From NCBI GenBank assembly GCA_022393335.1, contig JAJEKB010020812.1:981457-1045456 (forward strand): DNA of 64,000 nt. The letters run 5' to 3'. Numbering within the stretch: the stretch's first letter is position 1; every line of letters starts with the position of its first letter. Source of the stretch: Macrotrachela quadricornifera. Lineage: Eukaryota; Rotifera; Eurotatoria; Philodinida; Philodinidae. Under the pieces are notes generated by a model that had not been told where the DNA came from, did no database searches, and saw only the letters and a program-made list of their open reading frames with translations. This document shows positions 20,252 to 33,650 of this stretch, one piece after another. The position numbers were made by a program, and so were the translations under genes.

Positions 20252-23200
20252 TTAGTTGTTTTTGGTGGTCTGCTGTACTCGAAGCAATCGATCATTTGAA
20301 ATTTTACTTCTTTCATCGGTTAACAACCAACAAGCAGTTTGTTTATGTATATATTTTCTATCATCATTAACTGTTATTTTAAAATAAGAAGGTTCTGTGA
20401 GAGGTTCAACTGTATTGAAGGCTTCTATCCCAGCAAAGTCTTTTTTTGTAGTATTTATTGAATTTTTAGTATCATCTTGTTCATCGTCATCAGTGTTATC
20501 ATCATTAGAGGATAAACTATCATTATTTTCATTATCCACGTTGAGATCATCTGTTGTTTCATCATCATTATCATCATCGGCTACTTCTCATTTGCGAACA
20601 TGAAAAATATTGAAGTTTAAATTTAAAAAGTTCTTTCAAATTTTCGAGTTGAATAATTGCTAAGTTTAAAAAACAATCGAATGTTTTTAAATCTAATTCT
20701 GTAAATTTTTAATCGTATAAAACATTTTCATTTAAATTTTTTTTAAGTAGATCTTCTGCAATTTATAGAGGACGAAAGTTATTAATCAATATATACTTTT
20801 AATAAAGTAGACTTCTATAATTTGTAGAGCGCGTGACTTAATGGTTATAATTGATTGTTTTAATAATTACAATAGTCTGCAATTTGTAGAGGTCATAAGC
20901 TATTTATTAGAATAAACTTTTAATACAGGAAAATTTTTGTAATTTGTAGAGAACGTGAGTGATTGATGAGAATAATTTTTTAATTGTACAAAGGTTTATA
21001 ATTTATAGAAATCATCGTGAATGTAGAGATAAACTTAAGTATTTTATGTCTACAAAAGAGAGAGTTGAATATTGTGGAGAGATTGTAAATAAATGAAATG
21101 ATTGTGAATTGTTGAAGGAGTAATACGGCTATATCTCGAGCAGAGATCGTGAATGTAAAAAAAAAATTAAAGTACGTTATGTTTATGTGAGAGAGATCTT
21201 AATATTTTAGAAAGGTTTCTTATGAAGAAATGACAGTCTATTATTGGGATAGTAATACCACTATACCTCGAGCAAGGGTCGTGAATGTAAAAATAAACCA
21301 AAGTATTATGTCTACGAGAAAGACCAATATCTTCTAATAATTTTAAGTCAATTAAATGATTGTCTGTTATTCAGGTAATGATACTACAATTACACGAGCA
21401 AGGGTTGCTAATGCAGGAACATACTAAAGAAGTAACATCTTAAGAATGACGAAAAACTCTTAACAAAGTTTTATTAAAATTTATATCAACAATTCAATAT
21501 TTGTTTATCCCATTAAAAAAATTCTGTCGATTACAGTTTCAAGTTTGTACAATTTGGATATTTGTATATAATCTGATACTTATATGTATTGGTATCAACG
21601 ATGATATAGGTTTGGTTTGATTCATAATGATGTTATGAGTGTTAATAGAATCGAAATGAAATACGCTTCCAATATCCTTGTCTATCATGAATATATGCTG
21701 AGGCACCTCGATTAATTAATTATTGCCTATTTGATATTAGATTCAATGTTTTGAATGATACAACATATGTTAGTCGAACTTCGAACGAAAATTAATCAGA
21801 AGCGCCAAGAATAAATGCTCTCTCTGTAATTTAGTGAACTCTACAAATTACAATAAATTCATAGTAAAAAATTGAATAGATATATATGGAGCGCGCTCTA
21901 TAAATTATAATAAATAAGACGAAAATTGAAAAGCTTTTTATGTAGCGGACTCTATTTTAAACTCATAAAGATATTCAATATTAATTTAAGTTTGAATGAA
22001 CTTTGAATTTAAAATTTTGTTTTAAACTTTAGAATTAAGTTATAGAATTTAAAATTAATATTTATGTTCATGTTCGCAAATGAGAAGCTACGATCATCAT
22101 CATCATTATCATCATCATCATCATCATCAGATATTTCAAATTCTTCATCGTTCATAGTGCTTAGCTGAGATGAATAGTCATACATTTTTTAATTTGAATT
22201 TAACTCTTTAAATATATATTCACTTAATAAGTCTAAGCCAAGGACACGTTTCTTTTTCAGTAAATCCAATATTTCTAAACCATCAAGTATATCAATAGCT
22301 TTATGATAGGCTTCGGTAATAATTTGTTCAATATCTATCTCATCAATCTCTCTTTGGCTTGGTATAAATGAGGATTGATGATCACGTCGGTGTTTATAAT
22401 GAACTGGAAATACGAAATTATTAACTAATGCATCATTTGACTGTTTACATTTAATATCATTCAATAATGATAATCTTTGAGCACGTCGTAAAAAATCATG
22501 CATTGTGAAGTTGACAATTGTTGAATAGACTCCGCTTAATGCACGAGCATTTCTAAAAATTGATTCACAAGCTTGCGAGCTAAAAGTATGTGTATGTAAT
22601 GCATATAATGGCAACTGTTTTTGTTTAACAAGTAAAATTAAATATAATAAATTATGGGCATTTATTTCTGCCGACAAATATGCTGGTCTAGTAATGAAAT
22701 ATTTGCTTTTGTTTTTTCCTTTGGATTGTGCTGAATTGAACGTTTTTAATTTAAACCATGTAAACCATATTCGACAGAAAAATACGACACACCAAGCAGA
22801 TTGAAGTCCTACAAATAAAATTTTTTATTACATTTGATGCATTTTGAATGAAGAGTTTTCCGCTCTCCTTCAATGAATATGATAAACATGCGCACTTACG
22901 TTCAGCAATACTTGTTTTTTTCTCAATATAAGCCACAACAATCATTTTTAACATTTGAAGATAAATTAATGTTCCACGATTATCGACATTATCATTTAAA
23001 ATTTTAAACAGATCAGTCGATGTTAATTTTAAACAGGAACTAAAGTTCTGTCTATCTTTTGGGTTAATATCCGTCTTCGTTAAGCCATGGTCAAGTTTTG
23101 TATAATTTTCATTATCAATAATATCATATAAATGATTGATTGATATTAATTGATTGCCAAGACGTAATTCGGCCGTTGATGATAATAAACGATTACGCCA

Positions 23201-24533
23201 TTTCGTAACTAGATGTGTTGCGTCTTGAAAAAATAACAATAGTTGTTGTGCACGTAGATAAAACCAAGGCCAATGTGACGTTGTTTTTATTTCAAAAGCT
23301 TGCGGATGTTGATGAACTTGAAAATTAGGAATAGATCCAAAGAAACCACTCATTAATCTCATGGCACGTAGATATTTTGCATCAGCATCTATAAAAAAAT
23401 ACAGTTGCTCCTCAGTAAAAGTTATTTTAATAATCTTTAGTTATTTTCTCACCAGTAGAAAAGCCAATAATTCTTATATTTCTTTGTAAAGATTGATTGA
23501 ATATATACCATCATCTTTGTAATATGTCACTTGCTGTAGCTGTATTATCAATTCCATATGCTGATAATAAAAATGGACTTGGAATCGTGCTTTGATTTGA
23601 GGTTTGCACTGGTTGAACCATATGAACATTCAGTAATGATGCTTTTTTAATTGAATTAAACCATATTTTTAATGTATCAAATGAATCAGTTTGATAATTT
23701 TCTTTAATTGGTACTCCATGATCAAGTGGCGTAGAAAATCCATTGAATGTATTTGTTGCTGAGTCATATTTTATCTTTTTAATTATACCAGTAGTATCTT
23801 CTGAGCCGAATGCATATTGAACATTAAGATCATTAAAATATTTTTGGAGTTGGTCGAATAGAAATTCTCCTTCACTAATTTTGAAATTTGAATTTGAAAT
23901 TATTTTATTCAGCATAGTTAGATTCGGTAAAGATCCTGGAAGATTTAATCGAATGAATTCATATGTTAATTTTCCACCTAATATATATAATGATACAGCA
24001 AAGTTTTTGATTGTGTCGCTATATCGAAAACGGCCGCTGGACTTTGTCAAATTGTTAGTAATTGTATCAATGAAATCTTTTAAAAATCCATGTTTATCTT
24101 TACTATTAATATCATCATCATCGACTTGTTGATACCAAAGAATCAAGGCTTTTAACAATGGATGTTTATTGATAAAATCGAATGATAAATTAATATTTGC
24201 GTCAAGATAACTATTTTCCGTTATTTTCTTTTGTTGTTGCTGCTTTAAGAAATCAAGTAGATAATTTAGGTTATTTATTAGTCCAATTTTTACAATAAAT
24301 TGACCATCATCAAGCTGGATACATGATTTTTCTCTAATTAATAAAAAATTAGGCTCCGTGCATTTCATATTAAATATCCCAAATATATTTGGATTTCGAA
24401 TTAAACTTTGCGTAGATGATATCGATTGGAATTTCAAAATATCTACTAATTGTTGTCCAACTAATTCTTCAATAAAAGTATAGAATTCATCATTTTTTAA
24501 AGAAAAAATATCATGTATCAGTGTGTTATTCAT
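20252..24533 (-). pseudogene. Transposase-like protein (unnamed aquatic-invertebrate family), split by an insertion
   Basis: Minus-strand gene, likely start MNNTLIHDIF at 24533. Segments read in order: N-terminal domain (SLKNDEFYTFIEELVG); KLTYEFIRLNLPGSLP; FGSEDTTGIIKKIKYD; IIGFSTDADAKYLRAMRLM across an intron at about 23395-23454; WRNRLLSS; a second intron at 22809-22899; SSQACESIFRNARALSG; a poly-Asp region; and a C-terminus with KYIHKQTACWLL and DRLLRVQ. Spaced acidic residues (SEDTT, STDAD, late QACE) suggest a DDE-type nuclease core, and similar proteins recur as transposon-derived genes in cnidarians and rotifers; I have no firm family name. Broken by TGA at 23511-23513, TAA at 22189-22191 and the 1.5-kb element at 20584-22087. 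A relative lies divergently at 25041. Confidence 0.6.
20584..22087. mobile_element. 1.5-kb non-autonomous DNA element inside the transposase-like gene
   Basis: Ends are 20-bp inverted repeats, CTTCTCATTTGCGAACATGA at the left and its complement at the right, flanked by a CTA duplication (20581-20583 and 22088-22090). The interior has no gene. It holds two tandem-repeat families: about five copies of a 60-bp unit containing AATTTGTAGAG (20760-21010), and three or four copies of a 125-bp unit with CGAGCAAGGGTCGTGAATGT (21010-21415). The insertion lies in the Asp-codon tract of the host gene. The superfamily is not assigned; a 3-bp target site fits PIF/Harbinger or CACTA-like elements. Confidence 0.75.
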
Positions 24534-25040
24534 CGGAAGAAAAACAATAATATTTTTAAAATATTTTATCTTAAAAAACAATAAAAAAATAAGTTCAATG
24601 GAAGTAGTTTAAAACTACAGATTCATATTCACAATATTCTTTTTTTTTATAAAAATTCTAATGACAACCTTTCCTGATAAGATGATACATCAAGCCTATG
24701 AAAAAATACATTATTGTAAAAGATAAATGTCGCTAAAAAGCACTTAATAATAATCCCGATAATATAGAGAACATAACTCCAAATTCTATTAGGAATGATT
24801 CATACACTACGTTCAGGAAAAAGAGGGTAATGAACCAGCAGAAAACAAACGTGTCCTGAAAGGAGGAGCAGGATTCAAAAATGCGATTTTTTGTCGAATG
24901 ATTTATGGATAGAGCCGTGGATGCTTATATTCATGAATCATAAATAATCGTATTTGAAAATGATTATCTGTAATACTTTTTTCTTTTTCACGTACTTTTT
25001 TTCTAAAGAAATTTATTCTATAGATAATTTATAACTCAAC

Positions 25041-26075
25041 ATGTTTCAACTTGATGTTCTTACTGATACATCTGTTTTACCATCAAATGTGATGTCATTA
25101 CGTGATGATAAATTTATTGATTTTGTTAAAGCAGAAGTCGGTGATGGTGTTTCAGCTCTACTGGAAATACAAGGTATTAATTGTGTAAGATCATTGTTGA
25201 TGACATCCAATATTTATTCTATTATCGATGTTAAAAGTAAAAGTCTAGATGGTTTCAAAAACAAATATGGTTATATACAAGAGGATGGTTCATTTGTTAT
25301 ACAACCTGGAATACGAGGAAATGCCGAATATCTTATTGATTTGTTAAAAAAGAAATGCATTGAAGATTCAAAATTAGCTAAGTCTTCAAAATCTAATCAA
25401 TTATCATCATCAACAACAACAGTAAATTCAACATCACCTGTTTCATCAAATAATTCAGCAGATATAACATTAACCAAATCTTCTAATTCATCAATTGGTG
25501 AACATAAAGCATATATTATTGATACATTGAATAGCTGGTGACAAAATAATAAGTCAAGATTTGGTTTATCAAAATTATCTTTAGCTGAAGGTGAACATTA
25601 TTTTATATCAATGTTTAATGATTTTAATGGAGTATTAAAATGTGATATTAAGTGTTGTTGCAACAAATGGTCATCATTAACATTAAGACGTGGAAAATTC
25701 CAACTGTCAAATTTCTATCGTCATCTTCAAAGTTCAGGTGATATATGTTCTGAAATAAAGAAAATGATAAATAATCCTGAATCACCATTATCAACAAATA
25801 CTCAACAATCATTGGAAACATCAGATAATGTACCTCAACAAATTGCATCAACAAATCTTACATCTGCTATTCTACCATCACATACAATTCAATCACATTC
25901 AAATTTATCTACAGCATCTTCGATCTCAAAATCAACAGATAATGCTGAAAATGTTATTTAACAATCATCATCATCATCATCATTAAAAACTAAACAACAC
26001 GTGAAAAGAAAAGTTGAAACGATAGAATCTTCATATGACACAAGAGGATCAGCAAAAAGAACAAGAAGAAGATAA
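25041..26075 (+). pseudogene. Paralogue of the transposase-like N-terminal domain
   Basis: Plus-strand frame beginning MFQLDVLTDTS. Residues 15-110 align by eye with the start of the minus-strand gene next door (SLRDDKFIDFVKAEVG versus SLKNDEFYTFIEELVG; EDGSFVIQPGIRGNAEYL versus DDGQFIVKIGLINNLNYL). A Ser/Thr-rich linker and a short Cys-containing segment (KCDIKCCCNKW...FYRHLQ) follow, which may be a zinc-binding or BED-like piece. A basic tail (KRKVE, KRTRRR) looks like a nuclear signal. The frame is interrupted by TGA at 25539-25541 and TAA at 25959-25961 but is otherwise continuous to 26075. The two genes are head to head, about 500 bp apart. They may be partner ORFs of one transposon or diverged duplicates. 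Confidence 0.55.
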
Positions 26076-26424
26076 TTCTTATATGATGAACATTTTCTCG
26101 TTGGTTCTTCTTCGATTGTTTCTTTAATATTCTCTTGTATAGTTAGACTTTCTGAGAAATTATTGTCTTTAACTTTGTAGTTCACTTACTGTTTTCTTGT
26201 GTAATTAAGCTTTTCTATTAAGTAGTGGATTTTTATATTTTCATGTTTGTTTTCTTATTTTTTTATATTCTACAGTTAATTTTTAAAGAAATACAAAAGA
26301 TATTAATATTAACAAAAACATCTTTTTTTTGGACAAGCAGTTATTGAAAGTTTCCTGTAGCTTTTTGAAAAATTTAGATGTTAGCATCAGTGATGATTCA
26401 CTTTGACGCTAAACGAAAGATTAA
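26076..26424. other. Intergenic 3' flank
   Basis: T-rich sequence. GGACAAGCAG near 26332 is echoed in inverted form as GCTTGTCC near 26540, which may be short terminal repeats around the tRNA-like unit. Confidence 0.3.
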
Positions 26425-26507
26425 GATGTTCTTCTATTTTATCTGGCTAAGACATCTGGCAGGATAGCAGAAGATATGTGGTTCGAGTCCCACAAGGGCA
26501 TCTTTTT
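26425..26507 (+). ncRNA. tRNA-like RNA polymerase III unit
   Basis: A good B-box (GGTTCGAGTCC, 26480-26490) follows a weaker A-box-like TGGCTAAGACATCTGG (26444-26459). The 5' GATGTTCT pairs over 8 bp, with two G-U pairs, with AGGGCATC at 26495-26502. A TTTTT terminator follows directly. The T-arm pairs only with an 8-base loop, and I cannot draw a standard anticodon arm. It is therefore more likely a degenerate tRNA or SINE head than a working tRNA. Confidence 0.35.
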
Positions 26508-26676
26508 CTTTCGTTCTGTCACATTACATCTGTGACACGGCTTGTCCAGCTCCATACACATATGAAGCTGACATCAGACATTCTTTTTAGTGGCGTCATA
26601 TTTTCTCTTTATTTTTAATAATCAATTGAGGAAATGGAAAATATCACATTTTTTAAATACTAGGAGTCTCATACAA

Positions 26677-26770
26677 AAGTGGAGTCAAGTGGAGTCAGGT
26701 GGAGTCAAAGTGGAGTCAAAGTGGAGTCACGTGGAGTCATGGAGTCTTGGAGTCAGGTGTTTCCCCCTTG
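26677..26770. repeat. GGAGTCA minisatellite with conserved terminus
   Basis: About eight copies of GTGGAGTCA(A) end at TGTTTCCCCCTTG (26758-26770), identical to the terminus at 957-969. Confidence 0.8.
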
Positions 26771-28068
26771 GGGCTAGTTGTGTAGCTTTTCAATTGTTCT
26801 ATCTAATGCTCTCTTCAAATTTTTGGGATGTACTAATTTTCAAAGAGTATTTCTTAAAATACTGAATTTAGCCACATGCCTATATTTCACTACCTTTCAG
26901 TATTTTAATAAGAATCTTTCTTTTAATAGTCGGTTTAGTCCTGACATATAGCTAGTTTTGTAGAGCGTTCGATGCGCTATCGAATGGTGTATAGTTGTTA
27001 AAGATCAGCTATTTGTTTCATGAAGATATTATGGTCACAATAAAAACGAGAAAAAAAGTACTAAACTCGATAAAATCTTTAGGTAGTTATTAGTGTAGTC
27101 TTCGTAACTTTTTTATTATAAGAGCAAGCGAGCTGATATTTTGGATATAGCAGTTTTACCTCATACGCTATCGACTCCACTAATAAAAAAGGGGGGTAAA
27201 AATTTTCGGGAGTACGGGGTTTCTCGATCTACTGGTGGACTGCCTCTTAAGTAAATGCCATAGAAGAGTGTGATTTTAATATTTATTTAATTGATATACA
27301 CATTTATTTAAATGTGTTTTTTTTCCAACCTGGTATTCTATCGATCTTACTGAATGTACAAGATATTTTAATTTTTCCTATAGGAACAATTACAATATGG
27401 AATTGATATTATATATTAAGTACAATTTAAAGTTTTCCTATAGGAAAAAGTAAAATTCATCTAAATTTTGATCTCGTCTGCGACAAATTTAGATTTTTTT
27501 GATAAAAACTGAATTTTCTAAAACGCGTGAATGAGAGACCTCCTTAACAGATTTATTCCGCTAAAGAACAATTTTCAATTTATTAAAAACAAAGTGTACT
27601 TCGTGTACTCTGGTTTTTGGAGTAAGTGTGAAACGGTCTGTATTTCGGAAGCAGTTAGCGTTCTGTACATTTTGCTTCGGCTTGATACACTTGCCATTAG
27701 AAATACTGAAGTCAAAGACAACTTATAGTTTAACCGCGTTAGTTTGGCAATGAGAGCTTTAATATGACCCAAATATATCCTATTTTTCCTACGAACAGTA
27801 CAAACATTTCGATTGTTAGATATCTACAATAATTAAATCTGTTTTGATCGCAGATTTTGAACATCTCTAGTTTTATTTTAATATTGAAGACAAATCTTCT
27901 CAAACAATAAGCTATATAAATTCACAATAAATATTACGATAAATATAAGCCAAGGTTAAAAGAATATTGCACATAAAAAGCAAGGATATAATTGTTATTA
28001 TTAAATAACCGACGAAACTATTTTCTATTTGTTCTAAATGAAAAAATAATAAAAAAATAATAATATTT
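26771..28068. other. Intergenic, 3' flank of the minus-strand GPCR
   Basis: AT-rich DNA. TTCCTATAGGAA-type palindromes recur at about 27375 and 27435. Small frames at 27531-27772 show no recognised domain. Confidence 0.4.
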
Positions 28069-31000
28069 TCATAAAAATAAAACTACTAACGGATTTCTTT
28101 GACCTTGTATTCGTGTTTGTAACGTTGTTCTATATGTCTTAACAGTTGTACGAAGCTCTGTCTTATATAATTTTGATGGTAAAACAAATACAACAAGACA
28201 AAGCATTGATGGGAGAAATGAAACAAAATATCCAATAAGATATAACCATGGTTTTCGAGTTGATTCAATACAACCTGAAACAAAAGATATAATTAAACGT
28301 GGTAAAGCAAGAATAGTTAAAATTATTGGAGCGATTAATAAATGACGATGATGTTGAAGTTGTTGTAATAATATAACGCGATGACGAGATTGTGTACGTT
28401 CCATAAGTATTTTTCGTCTAGTTGTCGTTACAATAATAATAATAGCTGAAATAATATTTGTAATAAATGGAATAAAAAAATGAAATATATGAATAAATTT
28501 ATCATAAATTTGAATATTAGATGGATAACTAAGAATACACCAAATACATTTTTCGTCATCATTATCATTACTATTTAAAATACGTCGATAAATTGGATCA
28601 TGAATTGTTGTTAAAATCATAAAAATAATTAATATAATAATCATATATTTAGCTACTTTTATACTTTTTTTTTTATTAAATTTTGGTCCTTTAATTGCAT
28701 TAAATGCTCTTTCTGTAGCAGCACATGCATTTAACCATTTATCCATATATAAACAAATTCTTAATAAAAAGTCAATTGAATGACATTGAATATTAAGAAA
28801 TGAATTATTTTTAATATATGACATTTGTGTTATAAGTAGTATTGTAAATTTTAATAGAAAAATAATTAAAATAATTAAAGTTGTTATTGATGTTCCTAAT
28901 AAATATAAACCACATCCAACTTTTTGTGTTTCTTTATTCATAAATGTAATTAATGATAATATTCCATTAACAAAACCTATAATAAACATAATTATTGTTA
29001 ATGATAAACTAAATATAATAATAGATGATTGATATTTAATATTAATATTTGGTTGAATATGATAACCTAATATTCCATCAAGTGATAAATCAAATATATT
29101 TGAAGTGAATTCACATCTTATTCCATAAGTACATTTTGGACAAATACACATTGATGTTTGGGGACAAGTTGAATTATCTTGTAAACATTGTGCATCATGT
29201 TCACAATTACTTAGACCAAAACAATCATGTTTAATTAATGGATTAAATTCAAAACAATTAGATAAACGATTTTTACCAAATTCATAACAAAAACAAAAAT
29301 AATTTTCATCATAAAAACAAGATAATAATGGTGTATGATTTCTTTGACATGGTAAATGATAATATTTAATTCGACGAATAAGATGATAATTAATTATTGT
29401 TTCATTTAATATTTCATTTATATGTTTACAATGATCTGATGAATCAATTCTTTTTGATAGATTTATTCTTTGATTAAATGTTTTTTCAACAGTAATTAAA
29501 TAATAATTATTATTAAAAAGTTCAATAAAAGCAATATGAAATGGACGTGACCAACAAATACTAATTGAATTTTGATTAAGAGGAATAGTTTTAAAAGTCG
29601 AACCATTTTCTGGTGGACCATTATGAATAACTCGAATAAAATGAATTAACATAACTTGTGGTAAAATAATATTTTTATCAAATGATAATATTATTTCATT
29701 ATCAATTATTTCACATCGTTTTCCACTAAAACCTTTTCGACAAATACATAGAAATTTTTCATTAAATATTAAATATTCATCAATAGGTATACATTGACCA
29801 CCATTTAAACAAGTCGAATTATCATTCGATTGACAAATTGTATGTTTTAATAAACAACGAGAACTCCATTTATTCAAAGGACAAATACAAATTGATCGAT
29901 TATTTGATAAAATTCCAACACATAATGAATCAGATGAACACATACATTTATAAGATATATTACAAAATTTTCCAGACCAACCAGAATTTCAATGACAAAA
30001 ACTAAGATTTTTTTTATTATTAAAATATTTAATACATTGACCATGATCACAATTTTTATCTGAACATATTTCATTTCTATTCATTATAGGTGGAATATTA
30101 AGCTGAAGAGATATTCGTTGTACAGGTAAAAATGAATAATTAACTGAAAGAAATAAACTTCCACGATATTTAAATAAAATTTTTTCATATATATCAATAT
30201 GAATAAAATAATTTTTTGTTAAATTTTTTGGTCGAATTGAATAAACTAAATAAATATTAAATTTAACTTTACAATGTTCAATATAAATATAAGTTATTTG
30301 TTGAAATGAATGAATTGTTCTTTCATTTGTATCATCCATAAGAGAGATTATTATTGAAAATAAGGTTTTTCGTGAATCAGAATATGTTTGAAATTTTAAT
30401 GTTAAACTAATACGATCATTTTGATATTGACATTGTGAACCATAATAACTAGGTGGACAAAGACAAACTATTTGACTATTATTATTTAACCAAGTTTTTA
30501 AAGGTAAACCACGATGACAATATTGATCAAATTTATCAAATCTTTCAAGTGAATTTATATATTTCATCTCATCTTTACCAATTGATTCTTTTAATTTATT
30601 GATAGAAAAATGTTTAATAGCCATTTTTTTCCAATCATTAGGATGTTGACAAAGAAATTCTTGAACATTAGTACGATTTGATCTATAAGGCGAAAGACAA
30701 ACAGAATTAAAAAAACTAGTTGTATTTAAACTTTTATTGCATATTGGTTCATAATCTTGATACATACAGTGCTCTCGTTCATAACACCGACCATAAAACG
30801 ATATGCAAGAATGAAATGTATCGTTCTTACAATAAAAATTGTTGAGAGTTGGTTGATGATCATTTGATCGACATAATTTTGGTTCATCAGTAGCACCAAC
30901 ACAATCAATATAACCATCATTTGCTTTTGAAATAGATAAACACATTAATTTATATGTATTAGGTGATATACAAATATGATGATAAGATGGACATTCTAAC

Positions 31001-32817
31001 AATGGATATAAATCACAATCAACTTCATCTTCTCCATTAAAACAGTTCCAAAATCCATCACATCGTGTATATGTATTATTGCATTGCCAATATTGACATT
31101 CACTTTCATCAGTTTCATTTCGTCCATCAATATCAATTGGTAATAATTCTGTAAAACCATCACAAATTGTTGGAAATGATATATGCTTTAGCTTATAATG
31201 TCGCATTGTATATTCATCATCACATAGACCATATTCATCTTCATGACAATCACATTGACCATCACCGATCTTTTCTAAAGACAAACATTGACTTCCTTCT
31301 GCACATTTAAAAAACATTTTCGATCCAATTTTAGGACAACTACCATTGATTGGTGAACAATGTTCATCATCTTTATAATCACAATCATATTTACCATCAC
31401 AAAGACGAGATTTTGAAATACATTTTGAAGAATTTATGCATCGATACATTGTCGCATAATTACAAATATCAGAATTATTATATAGAATTGTATTACAACG
31501 ATAAAGTTGAACATTGAATGATAAAATATACCTGTTTAGTCTACTAAATATTGTAGTGGCTGAAAGTTCAAATGGAAAATCTGGTGACCGACGACATGTC
31601 ATATTATTAAATTTAAATAATGTTTTATTCGGATAGAATCCACCACAAAGATTTTCATTATAACAAACATAATCAGGAGCATCCCGATTCATAGAATGTA
31701 GAAGAGGTATTTTATCATAAGCTACATACATATGACCAAAGGCAAGTGGAGCTTCGGGCATGACAAGTAGATCTGGACATGTTTCATTCATTATTTGTTT
31801 GCATTTATTTCTATCAAAACATAAATTGATACATGCTGAATCAGTATTACCTGTAATAGAATAAACGCATCGAAATGCTAACCAACAAATATTTGATAAT
31901 AATTTGGGTACATCGGAATTGACTGCATTTATGAGTAAAATATTACGTGTTACTTGACATGAACTAGTTATTGTCACACCAATGAGCCCCATACGTAAAG
32001 GACATGAAATGTCTTCACTACCGATTATCGGTTCACTAGCCCACTTTTTAGTTACTGATTTTTGATCATGTTTAAATTCATCTGATTGATCGAGACATTC
32101 AAAATTATCTTTATCTCCATCACGAAAGAATATTTTCGATATACATTGTCCATTATCACATTGACGTTCATTTTCATCACATTCTTGAGTTTCAATTTGC
32201 CAACAATTAATTTCATCAATTGCATTATTTAAACAATCAATACGTTCATCACATACTTCACTCCAATCAAGACATATTGATGAAGAACCACGATTACATT
32301 CGAAATGAATATAACATGTTAAATTAGTAGGTTCATAATATTGTTGATAAAAATTATAAATAATATCATTTAATGATAAATAATCATTTGTTTTATTAAT
32401 ATCTAATTCATATTGACATGATGATCCAAATTTTGGTAATGTACAATTGTAAAATAATTCTCGTTCCATTGAAGTTAAATTTTCATTTAAATATAATTGA
32501 TATCGTTCAACAACATCCATTGGTGCTGACCAAGAATATAATTGTTTACTTGTTATATTTTCTTTTGAGAGTTGAGAAAAAGTAAATATTTGATTGTGAT
32601 TTAATTTGAGAATTTTCCATGTTGTTGGCCATTCAGTTAAACAATAAGAAATAATCTCATGTAAATTATTTTCTTTTTTAATATCAGCAAATATATAAAG
32701 ACAATTATATTGAAAATCAATATTGGTTATTTCATCTGTTAGATGAAGATTTATTTGAATTGAATTTATTGTCGAATTTAATAAAAACAAGTAGAAGAAA
32801 ATCTTTATTGAATGCAT
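28069..32817 (-). pseudogene. Large LDLa/EGF-repeat seven-transmembrane receptor, one internal TGA
   Basis: Single intronless minus-strand frame of about 1580 codons with one in-frame TGA at 29989-29991. It begins with a signal peptide (MHSIKIFFYLFLLNSTINS). The ectodomain has about six LDL-receptor-A-like modules (e.g. CNNGQC-type QCDNGQCISK, SRLCDGKYDC, DGFWNCFNGEDEVDC), then at least four EGF modules (CLCPPSYYGSQC, CICRKGFSGKRC, CICPKCTYGIRC). The last third has seven hydrophobic segments starting with SSIIIFSLSLTIIMFIIGF. After TM3, LNACAATERAFNAIKG sits where rhodopsin-like receptors have DRY. This layout is expanded in bdelloids and suggests an orphan adhesion or sensory receptor. The TGA replaces a Cys expected in an EGF module (FCH*NSGWSGKFC). 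This looks like recent inactivation or an assembly error. Confidence 0.85.
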
Positions 32818-33485
32818 TTTTCAACTTTTTACTGTTTATGAATAATTGCAAAGTGTTATGTTTGATAAATAAGATTTTTTTAAAAACAGAGGTTATGATT
32901 TTCATACTAATGAAAACAATTTGTTCCTGTATCCTGTGTTAAAAACTTCAACATGTTCAATATATTCTTGAAAGATGATGTTGCAAAAATTTTGCCTTGT
33001 CATTGTTTTAAACGGAACTAACTCTTAACATAGGAAACAAAAGTTTTTTTTTTCTTTTACGTCAAAATAATTTCAACATTTCTATTTCTCATAAAGATAC
33101 TTTAATAAATATTTCGTATGAAATCGATAATCTACGTCAATGAAATTACACAATTGAAATTATAATCAACTAAGAACAAACGAAGTAAACATTTGATAAA
33201 TTAGTATGAATTAAAGCAGACTTTTTCATTTGAAAAAAGAAACTATTGCTGTCAATTAACATTTATTCATATATATGGAAAATAAACTAATGTTAAATAG
33301 AGACCATGACGTAAATGAATTACAAAGTAATTCAAAATTACCCTAAAAAAATCAAGTAAAATTTTAATGATAACTTTGATCAACATTTGAATCAATAATT
33401 CTATTTTAATTATTTTCAGCTCTCATTCATAGGATAAACTGTTATTCATTAAAATCTGTTAGTCTTGTAGGATTGAAAAAACTAT
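32818..33485. other. Upstream region of the receptor gene
   Basis: AT-rich, no recognised protein. It should contain the promoter for the minus-strand gene at 28069-32817. Confidence 0.4.
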
Positions 33486-33650
33486 TACGGTCTACCAGGG
33501 TCTATCAACAAGATCGGCCCTGATACCTTTGGTTGACCCTAATAGATCCTGATAGACCCAAGTAGACCTTGACAGAGTCTAGTAGACCCTGATAGACCCC
33601 GGTAGACCCTGGAAGACTCTGGTATACCTTGCTATTCCAAGGTCTACGAT
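33486..33650. repeat. TAGACCCTGA minisatellite
   Basis: About fifteen degenerate copies of a 10-11 bp unit (GTAGACCCTGGTAGACC / TAGACCCTGA) run from GGTCTACCAGG to the terminal AAGGTCTACG. Confidence 0.75.

Noticed and set aside
20397..20603. Ser-rich plus-strand frame as a gene
   Set aside because: It is the antisense of the Asp/Asn-rich codons of the transposase-like C-terminal exon.
29989..29991. UGA in the receptor as selenocysteine
   Set aside because: A Cys position fits, but no SECIS element could be recognised, EGF-module cysteines form disulfides, and many other genes here carry similar lone stops.
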